From VRUE01 sp036379955 (lineage in GTDB: Bacteria; Actinomycetota; Thermoleophilia; Solirubrobacterales; 70-9): a stretch of 64,000 nucleotides of DNA. Within the stretch, counting starts at the first letter, position 1, and each line of letters starts with the position of its first letter. The translations under genes and the position numbers were made by a program. The notes under the pieces are model-generated. The model made no database searches and was not told where the DNA came from. It saw nothing but the letters and a program-made list of their open reading frames with translations. Positions 42,422-50,705 of the stretch are shown here, one piece after another. The stretch is from assembly GCA_036379955.1 (NCBI GenBank), contig DASVFR010000017.1, positions 69,384 to 133,383 on the forward strand. The letters run 5' to 3'.

Positions 42422-42928
42422 ATGGCACGAGTTCTCGTACTCAATGCAACGTATGAGCCGATCAACGTTTGCACGCTGAGGCGAGCTGCCGTGCTGCTCT
42501 TGAAGGAAAAGGCCGAGCTCTTGGAGCGGCGAGAAGGGGCCATCCATTCCGAGTACGTGACGATGGAGCGGCCCGACGTGATCCGCCTGGTCAACTACGT
42601 GCGGATCCCGCGCGAGGCGCACCGCCGCAAGATCACCCGCCGTGCCGTCCTCGCCCGCGACTCCTGGACCTGCCAGTACTGCGGCTCGCGCAAGTCGGGT
42701 CTCACCGTCGACCACGTGATCCCGCGCAGCCGCGGCGGCAAGTCTGTCTGGGAGAACATCGTTGCCGCCTGCGCCTCCTGCAACCGGCGCAAGGGCAACC
42801 GTCTCCCCAGGGAGATCCAAATGCATCCCCGCACCACGCCCAAGGCCCCCGGCCCCAACGTCTTCATCCAGGTCGCCAGCCCCTCCATTCCGGAAGCCTG
42901 GCAGCAGTACCTGCCCGCAGCTGCGTAA
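42422..42928 (+). CDS. HNH endonuclease family protein
   Basis: The 168-residue protein begins RVLVLNATYEPINVCTLRRA, the common start of a widespread stand-alone HNH family in actinobacteria and cyanobacteria. The HNH core is TCQYCGSRKSGLTVDHVIPR near residue 80, then WENIVAACASCNRRKGNR, with paired CxxC zinc sites. Its biological target is not known; it is usually a chromosomal housekeeping-like gene rather than a mobile one. It converges on gyrA, with 18 bases between the stops. Confidence 0.9.
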   Translation: MARVLVLNATYEPINVCTLRRAAVLLLKEKAELLERREGAIHSEYVTMERPDVIRLVNYVRIPREAHRRKITRRAVLARDSWTCQYCGSRKSGLTVDHVIPRSRGGKSVWENIVAACASCNRRKGNRLPREIQMHPRTTPKAPGPNVFIQVASPSIPEAWQQYLPAAA

Positions 42929-42946
42929 GGGGTGGAGGCCCCTCCG

Positions 42947-45451
42947 CTACTCCTCTAGCTGCTCCTGGCCGTTCGGCTCTTCGGACTCTTCTTCGTCGAT
43001 GACCAGCGCCACGGCGCTGACGCAGTCGTCGTCCTTCATGTTCATCACCTTGACGCCCTGGGTGGCACGGCCCATCTGGGAGATGCCGCCGGCCTGGGTG
43101 CGCTGGACCATGCCGTTCTGGGAGATGAAGAGGAGGTCTTGGTGCTCGCGGACGATCAGGGCGCCGGCGAGGCCGCCCTTCTTCGCGGTCAGCTTGGCGG
43201 TCAGCACGCCCTTGGTGCCGCGGCCCTTGACCGGGTACTCGGCGACCGAGGTGCGCTTGCCGTAGCCGTTCTCGGTGACGACGAAGAGCTCGGAGTCGTC
43301 GCGGGCGACGTCCATCGTCAGCACCCGGTTCGGTTTGCCGTCGACCTTGGCGGCGACGTTCATGCCCTTGACGCCGCTCGTGTCGCGGCCCATCGGCCGC
43401 ACCTTGTCCTCCGAGAAGCGCGAGGCGTGGCCGGACTTGGAGACGAGCAGGATGTCGTCGTCGCCCGAGGTGAGGCGCACCTGGACCAGCTCGTCACCGC
43501 CGCGGATCTTGATCGCGATGATCCCGTCGGCGCGGATCGGCGTGTTGTAGGCCTTGAACTCGGTCTTCTTGACCAGGCCGTCGGCGGTGGCGAAGACGAG
43601 GTACCTGTTCTCGCTGAAGTCCCGGGTCGGGATCACCGCGGTCACCTTCTCGCCGTCGCGCAGCGGCAGCACGTTGACCAGGGCGCGACCTTTCGCCGTG
43701 CGCGAGCCCTCGGGCAGCTCGTAGACCTTGAGCCTGTAGACCTTGCCGCGGTTGGTGAAGAAGAGCAGGAAGTCGTGGGTCGAGCAGATGCGCAGGTGCT
43801 CGATGTAGTCGTCCTCCTTGAGGTCCATGCCCATCACGCCCCGGCCGCCGCGGCGCTGCTGGCGGTAGGTGGCGAGCGGCAGGCGCTTGGCATAGCCGGA
43901 GTGGGTGATCGAGATCACCATCTGCTGGTCGGCGATCATGTCCTCGATGTTCATGTCGCCCTCGAAGTGGGCGATTTCGGTGCGCCGCTCGTCGCCGTAG
44001 CGCTTGTCGACCTCGTCCAGCTCCTCGACGATCACGGCGTCGATGCGAGCCGGATCGCCGAGGATCGAACGCAGCTCGGCGACCCGCTCGACCAGCGCCG
44101 CGTGCTCCTCGCGCACCTTGTCGGACTCGAGCGCGGTGAGGCGGGCGAGGCGCATGTCGAGGATCGCCTGCGCCTGCTCGGCGGAGAGCTCGAAGCGCTC
44201 GATCAGGCCGCTCTTGGCGCTCTCGGTGTCGGCCGAGGCGCGGATCAGCTCGATCACGGCGTCGAGGTTGTCGAGCGCGATCAGCAGCCCCTCGAGGATG
44301 TGGGCACGGGCCTCGGCCTGGCGCAGCTCGTGCTGGGTGCGCCGGATCACGACCTCGCGCTGGTGGCCGGCGTAATGCTCGATCAGCTCCTTGAGGCTGA
44401 GCGTGCGCGGCACCCCGTCGACCAGCGCCACCATGTTGACGCCGAAGCTGCTCTGCATCGAGGTTCGCTTGTAGAGCTGGTTGAGCACCACCTCGGGCGG
44501 GTCGCCACCACGCTTGGTCTCGATCACCAGGCGCATCCCCGAGCGGTCCGACTCGTCGCGCAGGTCGGAGATGCCGGTGATCTTCTTGTCGCGGACGAGG
44601 TCCGCGATCTTGGTGATCAGCCCGCCTTCGCCGCCCTTCTTGACCATGAAGGGAAGCTCGGTGACGACGATCGCCTCGCGGCCCCCCTTGAGCGGCTCGA
44701 CGTGGGCGCGCGCCCGGACCTTGACCGAGGCGCGGCCGGAGGCGTAGGCGTCGCGGATCCCTTCGGCGCTCATGATCCCGCCGCCGGGGAAGTCGGGCCC
44801 CTTGACGTGCTCCATCAGGCCTTCCAGGTCGATCCCCGGGTTGGCGATGTAGGCCTTGACCGCGGCGATCGACTCGCTCAGATTGTGCGGCGGAATGTTC
44901 GTCGCCATGCCGACCGCGATCCCCGAGGAGCCGTTGACCAGAAGATTGGGAAAGCGCGCCGGCAGCACCAGCGGTTCGCGCTCGCGCTCGTCGTAGTTGG
45001 GCCCCCACTCGACCGTGTCGGCGTCGATGTCGCGCAGCAGCTCGGTCGAGAGGCGCGCCAGGCGCGCCTCGGTATATCTCATGGCGGCTGGCGGATCGTC
45101 GTCGATCGAGCCGAAGTTGCCCTGGCCGTCGACGAGCGGGTTACGCAGGGAGAAGTCCTGCGCCATGCGGGCAAGCGTGTCGTAGATGGCGCTGTCGCCG
45201 TGCGGGTGGTACTTGCCCATCACCTCACCGACGATGAAGGCGGACTTGCGATAGGCACGCGTCGGCTGCAGGCCGAGGTCGTGCATCGCGTAGAGCACGC
45301 GCCGGTGCACGGGCTTGAGGCCGTCGCGGACGTCGGGCAGCGCCCGACCGACGATCACGCTCATCGCGTAGTCGAGATACGACGAGCGCATCTCGTTGGT
45401 CAGCTCGCGCTCCTGTATCCGCCCTCCCCCGAGGACGTCGGCACCCTCCAC
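42947..45451 (-). CDS. gyrA: DNA gyrase subunit A
   Basis: GyrA cuts and rejoins DNA in the gyrase complex. The protein of about 834 residues has the quinolone region GDSAIYDTLARMAQ, catalytic Tyr in RYTEARL, GyrA-box QRRGGRG near residue 545 in the C-terminal beta-pinwheel, and an acidic tail (EEESEEPNGQEQLEE). The region carries Ser and Asp at the positions linked to quinolone sensitivity. GTG 45451 is chosen because AGAGGTGA lies just upstream; GTG 45472 is also in frame. It follows gyrB in the same transcript. Confidence 0.96.
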   Translation of the reverse strand: MEGADVLGGGRIQERELTNEMRSSYLDYAMSVIVGRALPDVRDGLKPVHRRVLYAMHDLGLQPTRAYRKSAFIVGEVMGKYHPHGDSAIYDTLARMAQDFSLRNPLVDGQGNFGSIDDDPPAAMRYTEARLARLSTELLRDIDADTVEWGPNYDEREREPLVLPARFPNLLVNGSSGIAVGMATNIPPHNLSESIAAVKAYIANPGIDLEGLMEHVKGPDFPGGGIMSAEGIRDAYASGRASVKVRARAHVEPLKGGREAIVVTELPFMVKKGGEGGLITKIADLVRDKKITGISDLRDESDRSGMRLVIETKRGGDPPEVVLNQLYKRTSMQSSFGVNMVALVDGVPRTLSLKELIEHYAGHQREVVIRRTQHELRQAEARAHILEGLLIALDNLDAVIELIRASADTESAKSGLIERFELSAEQAQAILDMRLARLTALESDKVREEHAALVERVAELRSILGDPARIDAVIVEELDEVDKRYGDERRTEIAHFEGDMNIEDMIADQQMVISITHSGYAKRLPLATYRQQRRGGRGVMGMDLKEDDYIEHLRICSTHDFLLFFTNRGKVYRLKVYELPEGSRTAKGRALVNVLPLRDGEKVTAVIPTRDFSENRYLVFATADGLVKKTEFKAYNTPIRADGIIAIKIRGGDELVQVRLTSGDDDILLVSKSGHASRFSEDKVRPMGRDTSGVKGMNVAAKVDGKPNRVLTMDVARDDSELFVVTENGYGKRTSVAEYPVKGRGTKGVLTAKLTAKKGGLAGALIVREHQDLLFISQNGMVQRTQAGGISQMGRATQGVKVMNMKDDDCVSAVALVIDEEESEEPNGQEQLEE

Positions 45452-45481
45452 TAGAGCGTCACCTCTCCGCACAGCTCGCGG

Positions 45482-47911
45482 CTAGACGTCAAGGAACCTG
45501 ACCTCCTTGGCGTGCTTCTCGATGAAGGCCTTGCGCGGCTCGACCTTGTCGCCCATCAGGTCGGTGAAGATCTTCTCCGCCATCGCCGCGTCGTCGATTC
45601 GAACCCGCTCCAGCGTGCGGGTCGAGGGGTCCATCGTCGTTTCGCGCAGCTGCTCGGGGTTCATCTCACCCAGTCCCTTGAAGCGCTGCACTTTGACGTC
45701 GTCGCGAGCCAGCTTGAGGGTTTCGCGCCGCAGCTCCTCGAAGGACTCCGCGGTTAGCTCCTTCTGGTCCAGCGCGACGGTGAAGGCCGGCGAGCCGACC
45801 TGATCGAGCAGCTCGACGTGGGATTGGGCGAGGCGGCGGAAGTCGTGCGACTCGAATAGGTCGCTGGAGAGCTCGAAGCTGCGGGCGAGGCCGTCGCGGC
45901 GGTTCACCGCGCGGATCAGAATCCCCTCCCCCGATTCCGAAGAGATCTCCGTTTCGAAAGGCTGGGACTCATCGTCCTCGCCGCCGAGGATTTTCTTCAC
46001 GTCCTCGAGCGAGGCGGCGCCGGAGTCGAGGATCTGCGACTCGCCGAGGAAGCGGACGAGCTCGTGGCCGAAGTCCGCCTGCAGCGAGTCCGCCCAGCCC
46101 TCGTGCTCCTTGAGCTTGCGGTTGAAGCGCTGCCAGCGGGTGGCGGTGAGCTTGTGCTCCTTGCCCGCCGCATCGCGAACCGAGATCTGCTCGAGCTTGT
46201 CGCGCAGGAGCAGCTCCTCGAGCTCGGACTCCTTCTCGACGTAGGTCTCCTTTTTGCCGCTTTTCAGCCTGTAGAGCGGCGGCTTGGCGATGTAGACGTA
46301 ACCCGCCTCGATCAGCTCAGGCATCTCGCGGTAAAGGAAGGTGAGGACCAGGGTGCGGATGTGGGCGCCGTCGACGTCGGCGTCGGTCATCAGCACGACC
46401 TTGTGGTAGCGCGCCTCCTCGACGTTGAACTCCTCGCGCACGCCGGTGCCGACGGCGGTGATCAGCGCCTGGATCTCCTGGTTGGAGAGGACCTTGTCGA
46501 TCCGCGCCTTCTCGACGTTGATGATCTTGCCGCGCAGGGGCAGCACCGCCTGCGTGTTGCGGTCGCGGCCCTGCTTCGCCGAGCCGCCGGCGGAGTCGCC
46601 CTCGACGATGAAGAGCTCGGCGAGCGCCGGATCGCGCACCGTGCAGTCGGCCAGCTTCCCCGGCAGGGTCGAGTTCTCCAGCGCCGACTTGCGGCGGGTC
46701 AGGTCGCGGGCTTTGCGCGCCGCATGCCGGGCGCGCGCCGCGTCGACCGCCTTGCCGACGATGCGGCGCGCCTCGCTTGGGTTCTCCTCGAAGAACTCGC
46801 CGAGCTTGCGGTTGACCGTCTCCTTGACCAGGCCCTCGATCGGCGGATTGCCGAGCTTGGTCTTCGTCTGCCCCTCGAACTGCGGGTCGGCGAGCTTCAC
46901 CGAGATCACCGCGGTCAGGCCCTCGCGCACGTCCTCGCCGGTCAGGTTCTCGTCCTTCTCTTTGAGCAGGCCCTTGCCGCGGGCATAGGCGTTGAGCGTC
47001 CGCGTCAGCGCCGAGCGGAAGCCGGAGAGGTGCGACCCCCCCTCGTGAGTGTTGATGTTGTTGGCGAAGCTGAAGACCGATTCCTGGTAGGAGGAGTTCC
47101 ACTGCATCGCCACCTCGACCTCGCCGTCGCCGGTCTCGCCCTCGAAGTAGACGGTCTTGCGGTGCAGGGCGTCCTTGTTCTCGTTGAGGTGGGCAACGAA
47201 GTCGACGATGCCGCCCTCGTAGTGGAAGGTGTCGCTCTGCCCGGCGCCGCGCTCGTCCTTGAGCTCGATCTTCAGGCCGCGGGTGAGGAAGGCTGTCTCG
47301 CGCAGGCGCTCGGCGAGGATCGCGTAGTCGAATTGGGTCTCCTCGAAGATCTCGCCGTCGGGCAGGAACGTGATCGAGGTCCCGGTCGTTTTGGTCGCCG
47401 TGCCGTTTGCCAGCGCGGCTTGCGGTTTGCCCCGCTCGTAGTCCTGGGTCCAGATCGCCCCGTCGCGGCTGATTTCAAGATGCAGCTTCTCCGAGAGCGC
47501 GTTGACCACGGAGATGCCGACCCCGTGCAGGCCGCCCGAGACCTTGTATCCCCCGCCGTCGCCGAACTTGCCGCCGGCGTGCAGGGTCGTCAGCACGACC
47601 TCGGCGGCGGGCTTCTTCTCCTTCTTCAGCTCGCCGACCGGGATGCCGCGCCCGTTGTCGGTGACGGTGCAGCTGTCGTCGGGGTGGAGGACGACCTCGA
47701 CGTGGTCGCAATGACCCGCCAGGGCCTCGTCGACCGAGTTGTCGACGACCTCGTAGACGAGGTGGTGCAGACCGCGAGGACCGGTCGAGCCGATGTACAT
47801 GCCGGGCCGCTTGCGAACCGCTTCGAGGCCCTCGAGGACGGTGATGTCCTCGGCGCCGTAGGAGGCCGAGGAGGCTTTCTTCTTCGCGGCCGGCTTCGTC
47901 TTCTCAGGCAA
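45482..47911 (-). CDS. gyrB: DNA gyrase subunit B (long form)
   Basis: GyrB supplies the ATPase of gyrase. The 809-residue protein has the GHKL ATPase domain (EVVDNSVDEALAGH, NGRGIPV, GGLHGVGISVVNALS), a TOPRIM domain (IVEGDSAGGSAKQGRDR, LMTDADVDGAHIRTL) and the tail RFKGLGEMNPEQL. Between TOPRIM and tail there is an insert of about 165 residues like that in E. coli GyrB; most actinobacterial GyrB proteins are shorter (about 670-710). The start is TTG 47911 with GGGAAGGGA before it. A hairpin lies in the upstream leader. Confidence 0.95.
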   Translation of the reverse strand: MPEKTKPAAKKKASSASYGAEDITVLEGLEAVRKRPGMYIGSTGPRGLHHLVYEVVDNSVDEALAGHCDHVEVVLHPDDSCTVTDNGRGIPVGELKKEKKPAAEVVLTTLHAGGKFGDGGGYKVSGGLHGVGISVVNALSEKLHLEISRDGAIWTQDYERGKPQAALANGTATKTTGTSITFLPDGEIFEETQFDYAILAERLRETAFLTRGLKIELKDERGAGQSDTFHYEGGIVDFVAHLNENKDALHRKTVYFEGETGDGEVEVAMQWNSSYQESVFSFANNINTHEGGSHLSGFRSALTRTLNAYARGKGLLKEKDENLTGEDVREGLTAVISVKLADPQFEGQTKTKLGNPPIEGLVKETVNRKLGEFFEENPSEARRIVGKAVDAARARHAARKARDLTRRKSALENSTLPGKLADCTVRDPALAELFIVEGDSAGGSAKQGRDRNTQAVLPLRGKIINVEKARIDKVLSNQEIQALITAVGTGVREEFNVEEARYHKVVLMTDADVDGAHIRTLVLTFLYREMPELIEAGYVYIAKPPLYRLKSGKKETYVEKESELEELLLRDKLEQISVRDAAGKEHKLTATRWQRFNRKLKEHEGWADSLQADFGHELVRFLGESQILDSGAASLEDVKKILGGEDDESQPFETEISSESGEGILIRAVNRRDGLARSFELSSDLFESHDFRRLAQSHVELLDQVGSPAFTVALDQKELTAESFEELRRETLKLARDDVKVQRFKGLGEMNPEQLRETTMDPSTRTLERVRIDDAAMAEKIFTDLMGDKVEPRKAFIEKHAKEVRFLDV

Positions 47912-47938
47912 TTAGTCCCTTCCCGCTCTCATGGAAAA

Positions 47939-47975
47939 CCCCGACCGTCTGAGCGTGACGCTCCCCCGGTCGGGG
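47939..47975 (-). terminator. nested hairpin with short T-run between DUF721 gene and gyrB
   Basis: CCCCGACCG (47939-47947) pairs with CGGTCGGGG (47967-47975), and GAGCG (47951-47955) with CGCTC (47959-47963) forms an inner hairpin. On the minus strand the stem is followed by TTTT, so it can be the terminator of the dnaA-side operon or an attenuator in the gyrB leader. An extended -10 (TGGTATCCT) lies just upstream on the minus strand at about 47997-48005, which would put the hairpin inside the gyrB message. Confidence 0.5.
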
Positions 47976-48066
47976 CAGAAACGCAGTTGACATAAGGATA
48001 CCAGTTCGGCCGCATTAGCCACCCGCACGTTTGAAACAAAACTCCTGCAAATCACGATATTTAGAA

Positions 48067-48372
48067 TTACTTTCGATCGCTTTCGACGCGGAACTGCAGA
48101 GCTCGGGGCGCAGCCTCGCCAAGGCATGACCGCAGCCGCTCGAGCAACTCCGCCTGCATCAAATCCAACTCCTGCGCCCAGACGGAATCGGCGCATGCGA
48201 TCACGGCCTCCCCGGACCGCTCGGAGACTGGGCTGGCAACGGCGGCGATCTGCTCGCCGACGGCCTCTGCCCAGGCGAGCTGAAGCGCGGCCAGCGGTGT
48301 CTTCGGAGCGGCGCGGCCGAGCGCGGCGCGAAAGGCATTCGACGCGGGGCGCGGGGCGCGCCGCCGGCTCAC
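48067..48372 (-). CDS. DUF721 (DciA-like) protein
   Basis: The 101-residue protein matches the DUF721 family with AALQLAWAEAVGEQIAAVASP and VIACADSVWAQELDLMQAELLERL. DciA-type DUF721 proteins help load the replicative helicase in bacteria without DnaC, and the gene is found between recF and gyrB in actinobacteria. It overlaps the recF stop by four bases. Its basic N-terminus (SRRRAPRPAS) is likely disordered. Confidence 0.88.
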   Translation of the reverse strand: MSRRRAPRPASNAFRAALGRAAPKTPLAALQLAWAEAVGEQIAAVASPVSERSGEAVIACADSVWAQELDLMQAELLERLRSCLGEAAPRALQFRVESDRK

Positions 48373-49457
48373 GCCGCGGCCTCGTCGATCGACAGCGGCA
48401 GGCGCACCGTCGAGTCTGCGGCGCGGGCCGGGAGAGACTCGGTCGAGGCGGCCGTGACCAGCGTCTGACCGCCCCCGGCAAGGCGTTCGACCAGCCGCTC
48501 TCTCCGGTCCGGGTCGAGCTCGCTCATCACATCGTCGAGCAAGAGCAGCGGCACGACCTGGCGCGCCGCAAGCAGGGCCTCTCGCTCGGCGAAGAGCAGG
48601 GCCAGGAGGCCGGCTCGCTGCTGCCCCTGCGATCCGTAGCGCCGCAACGACCTGTCTCCGAAGGAGAGCTTCAGCTCATCGAGGTGAGGGCCCCAGGAGG
48701 TTCTTCCCAGCCGCAGGTCGGCCTCGCGGCGCTCCGCCAGCCCCGTCCGAATCGCCTCCGCCGAACCCGCGGCGCGAGGCGCGTACTCGAGTGTGCCGCC
48801 GCCCTGCAGGCCGAGCTCGTCGGCGGTGGCGGCGAACGGCCCAGCGAGCTCGGCGACGGCCTCGGCGCGAGCGGCGATCAGCGCCGCGCTCGACTCGGCG
48901 ACGGCCGCGTCCCACGGCTCGAGGTCATGTGGCCGAGCAGCGCCGGCGCCGACCCGCCCGATCAGCGCGTTTCGCTGGGCCAACGCCTGGCCGAAGCGCT
49001 GGCGCAACCCCGCACGCGAGGGCCAGCGGGCGGTGACGAATCCGTCGAGATGCGCGCGGCGCTCGGCGGGGGGGCCCTTCACCAGCGTCAGACGGTCGGG
49101 GGCGAAGACGGCCACCGGCGGGCGGTGGCGGGCGATCGTCGCGGCGTCGGCCGGGTTGCCGTCGAGCAGGTGGCGACGGCCCTCGGTGCGGCTGACCGAG
49201 GCAAGTAGGTGGCGCTCGATCCCGTCGTCGTTGCGGATCGTTACCTCCACCCGGGCGTGCGGCGCGCCGAAGGGGATGAGATCGCGTCGATCGCCGGTGC
49301 GGAACGAGCGCCCGGTTAGGCCGAAGTAAAGGGCCTCGAGCAGGTTCGTCTTGCCGATCCCGTTGGGCCCGACCAGGCTGACGATCCCAGGCTGTAGGTC
49401 CACGCGAGCTCGGTCCAGGCTCCGCAACGGCCTGGCTTCGACGGCCGTGACCAGCAC
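48369..49457 (-). CDS. recF: DNA replication and repair protein RecF
   Basis: RecF is an SMC-like ATPase that loads RecA at gaps. The 362-residue protein has Walker A GPNGIGKTNLLEALYFGLTG near residue 33, the signature RYGSQGQQRAGLLALLFA near residue 270, and Walker B LLLDDVMSELDPDRRERL near residue 312. Length and position between dnaN and DUF721 are standard. The start is GTG 49457, ten bases after the dnaN stop. Confidence 0.95.
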   Translation of the reverse strand: MLVTAVEARPLRSLDRARVDLQPGIVSLVGPNGIGKTNLLEALYFGLTGRSFRTGDRRDLIPFGAPHARVEVTIRNDDGIERHLLASVSRTEGRRHLLDGNPADAATIARHRPPVAVFAPDRLTLVKGPPAERRAHLDGFVTARWPSRAGLRQRFGQALAQRNALIGRVGAGAARPHDLEPWDAAVAESSAALIAARAEAVAELAGPFAATADELGLQGGGTLEYAPRAAGSAEAIRTGLAERREADLRLGRTSWGPHLDELKLSFGDRSLRRYGSQGQQRAGLLALLFAEREALLAARQVVPLLLLDDVMSELDPDRRERLVERLAGGGQTLVTAASTESLPARAADSTVRLPLSIDEAAA

Positions 49458-49467
49458 GGGGATCGCC

Positions 49468-50574
49468 TCACACGTTGAGTCGGATCGGCATCACGAGGTA
49501 GCGGAAATCCTCGTTGTCGACCGGTTGCAGGAGGCCCGGGCGCAACGGCGAGATCAGCCGCAACATCACCTCGTCGCCCTCGATGCTTTCGATCCCCTCG
49601 CGCAGGAAGTCCGGGTTGAAGCCGATCTCGAGCGGCTCGCCCTCGAAGGAGACGGGCAGCGACTCCTCGGCGTCGCCGACGTCGGGGGTCGACGCCGACA
49701 CGGTCAGCTCACCGGCTGAGAAGGCAAGCCGCAACGGGGCGTTGCGCTGGGCCAGCTGGCTGACTCGACGGGTGACCTCGAGCAGGTCGGGGCGCGGCAG
49801 GCGCACGTCGTGCTCGTAGGACTCCGGCAGGAGCTGTCGAAAGTTGGGGAACTGCCCCTCGATCAGCCTCGTGTTGAGGACGATGTCCCCTGCCCTGAAG
49901 ACGGCCTGGTTGCGGAGTAGGGCGACGGAGACCGCCTCCATGCCGTCGGCTGCGACGATCCGCCCGAGCTCGCGCAGCGCCCGGGCCGGGATGTTGGCCT
50001 GCAGCTCTCCGCCGATCTCCTTGTCCAGCACGGTCCGCTTGACCGCAAGTCGGTAGGAGTCCGTCGCCACCAGCGTCATCTCCGACCCCTCGGCGCTGAC
50101 CAGGACGCCGGTGAGCACCGGTCGCATGTCGTCTCGCGAGGCGGCGCGGGAGACCAGCTCGACCGCATCGGCAAGCGCCTGAGCCGGGATCGCCAGCGGC
50201 TCGCCCTCCTCCTCGGGGAATTTCGGGAAGTCCTCGCTGGGCAACGTCCGCAGGTGAAAGCTCGATCCGCCACTGCGGATCTCGACGTCGTGCTCGGACT
50301 CGCGCAGCTCGATCTCAACCGGGCCGTCGCTGAGGGACCTCGCGAGCTCGGCGAAGAGGCGGCCGGGGAGAAGAGCGGTGCCGCTCCCGTCGACCTCCGC
50401 CGCAAGCGTCGTCTCCAACCCCAGCTCGAGGTCGGTCGCGGCCAGCTTCACGCCATCGGTACCGATGCTTACGAGGACCCCGGATAGCGCCTGGGTGGCG
50501 GCGCGCGTAGATACGGCGCGGGAGACCACCGAGAGCCTTGCGACCAGATCGTCGCGTTTGGTTTGCAGCTTCAA
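49468..50574 (-). CDS. dnaN: DNA polymerase III sliding clamp (beta subunit)
   Basis: The 368-residue protein has the three repeated clamp domains; motifs include LSGVLVSIGTDGVKLAATDL near residue 30, PVLTGVLVSAEGSEMTLVATDSYRLA (given in part) near residue 160, and the C-terminal YLVMPIRL. It tethers polymerase to DNA. The start is TTG 50574 with AGGA just upstream. The dnaA-dnaN gap next to it holds DnaA-box-like sequences. Confidence 0.95.
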   Translation of the reverse strand: MKLQTKRDDLVARLSVVSRAVSTRAATQALSGVLVSIGTDGVKLAATDLELGLETTLAAEVDGSGTALLPGRLFAELARSLSDGPVEIELRESEHDVEIRSGGSSFHLRTLPSEDFPKFPEEEGEPLAIPAQALADAVELVSRAASRDDMRPVLTGVLVSAEGSEMTLVATDSYRLAVKRTVLDKEIGGELQANIPARALRELGRIVAADGMEAVSVALLRNQAVFRAGDIVLNTRLIEGQFPNFRQLLPESYEHDVRLPRPDLLEVTRRVSQLAQRNAPLRLAFSAGELTVSASTPDVGDAEESLPVSFEGEPLEIGFNPDFLREGIESIEGDEVMLRLISPLRPGLLQPVDNEDFRYLVMPIRLNV

Positions 50575-50705
50575 TTGAAATCCTATTGAGTTGGGGTAGG
50601 TGTTGTGGAAAAGCGCTGGAAGACCGGGCCAACGGCTTTAGAGCTGGCCTCGGCGGCTGTGGATCTTTCTGTGGAAGGCATGGATTCTTACAGCGGCGTC
50701 GGCCG
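50575..50705. other. candidate oriC segment: dnaA-dnaN gap with three DnaA-box-like sites
   Basis: Three same-orientation sites resemble the DnaA box (TGTGGATAA on this strand): TGTGGAAAA at 50604-50612 is the best, with TGTGGATCT at 50658-50666 and TGTGGAAGG at 50670-50678. An AT-rich stretch including the palindrome TTCAATTGAA lies at 50571-50592. This gap is a usual oriC position in actinobacteria, but 131 bp is short, so the rest of the origin may be elsewhere. Confidence 0.5.

Noticed and set aside
43139..45454. Long open frame opposite gyrA (771 codons, plus strand)
   Set aside because: It mirrors gyrA codon structure and contains no recognisable domain; gyrA on the other strand is certain.
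46064..47995. Long open frame opposite gyrB (643 codons, plus strand)
   Set aside because: It is antisense to a certain gene and has a composition typical of GC-rich shadow frames.
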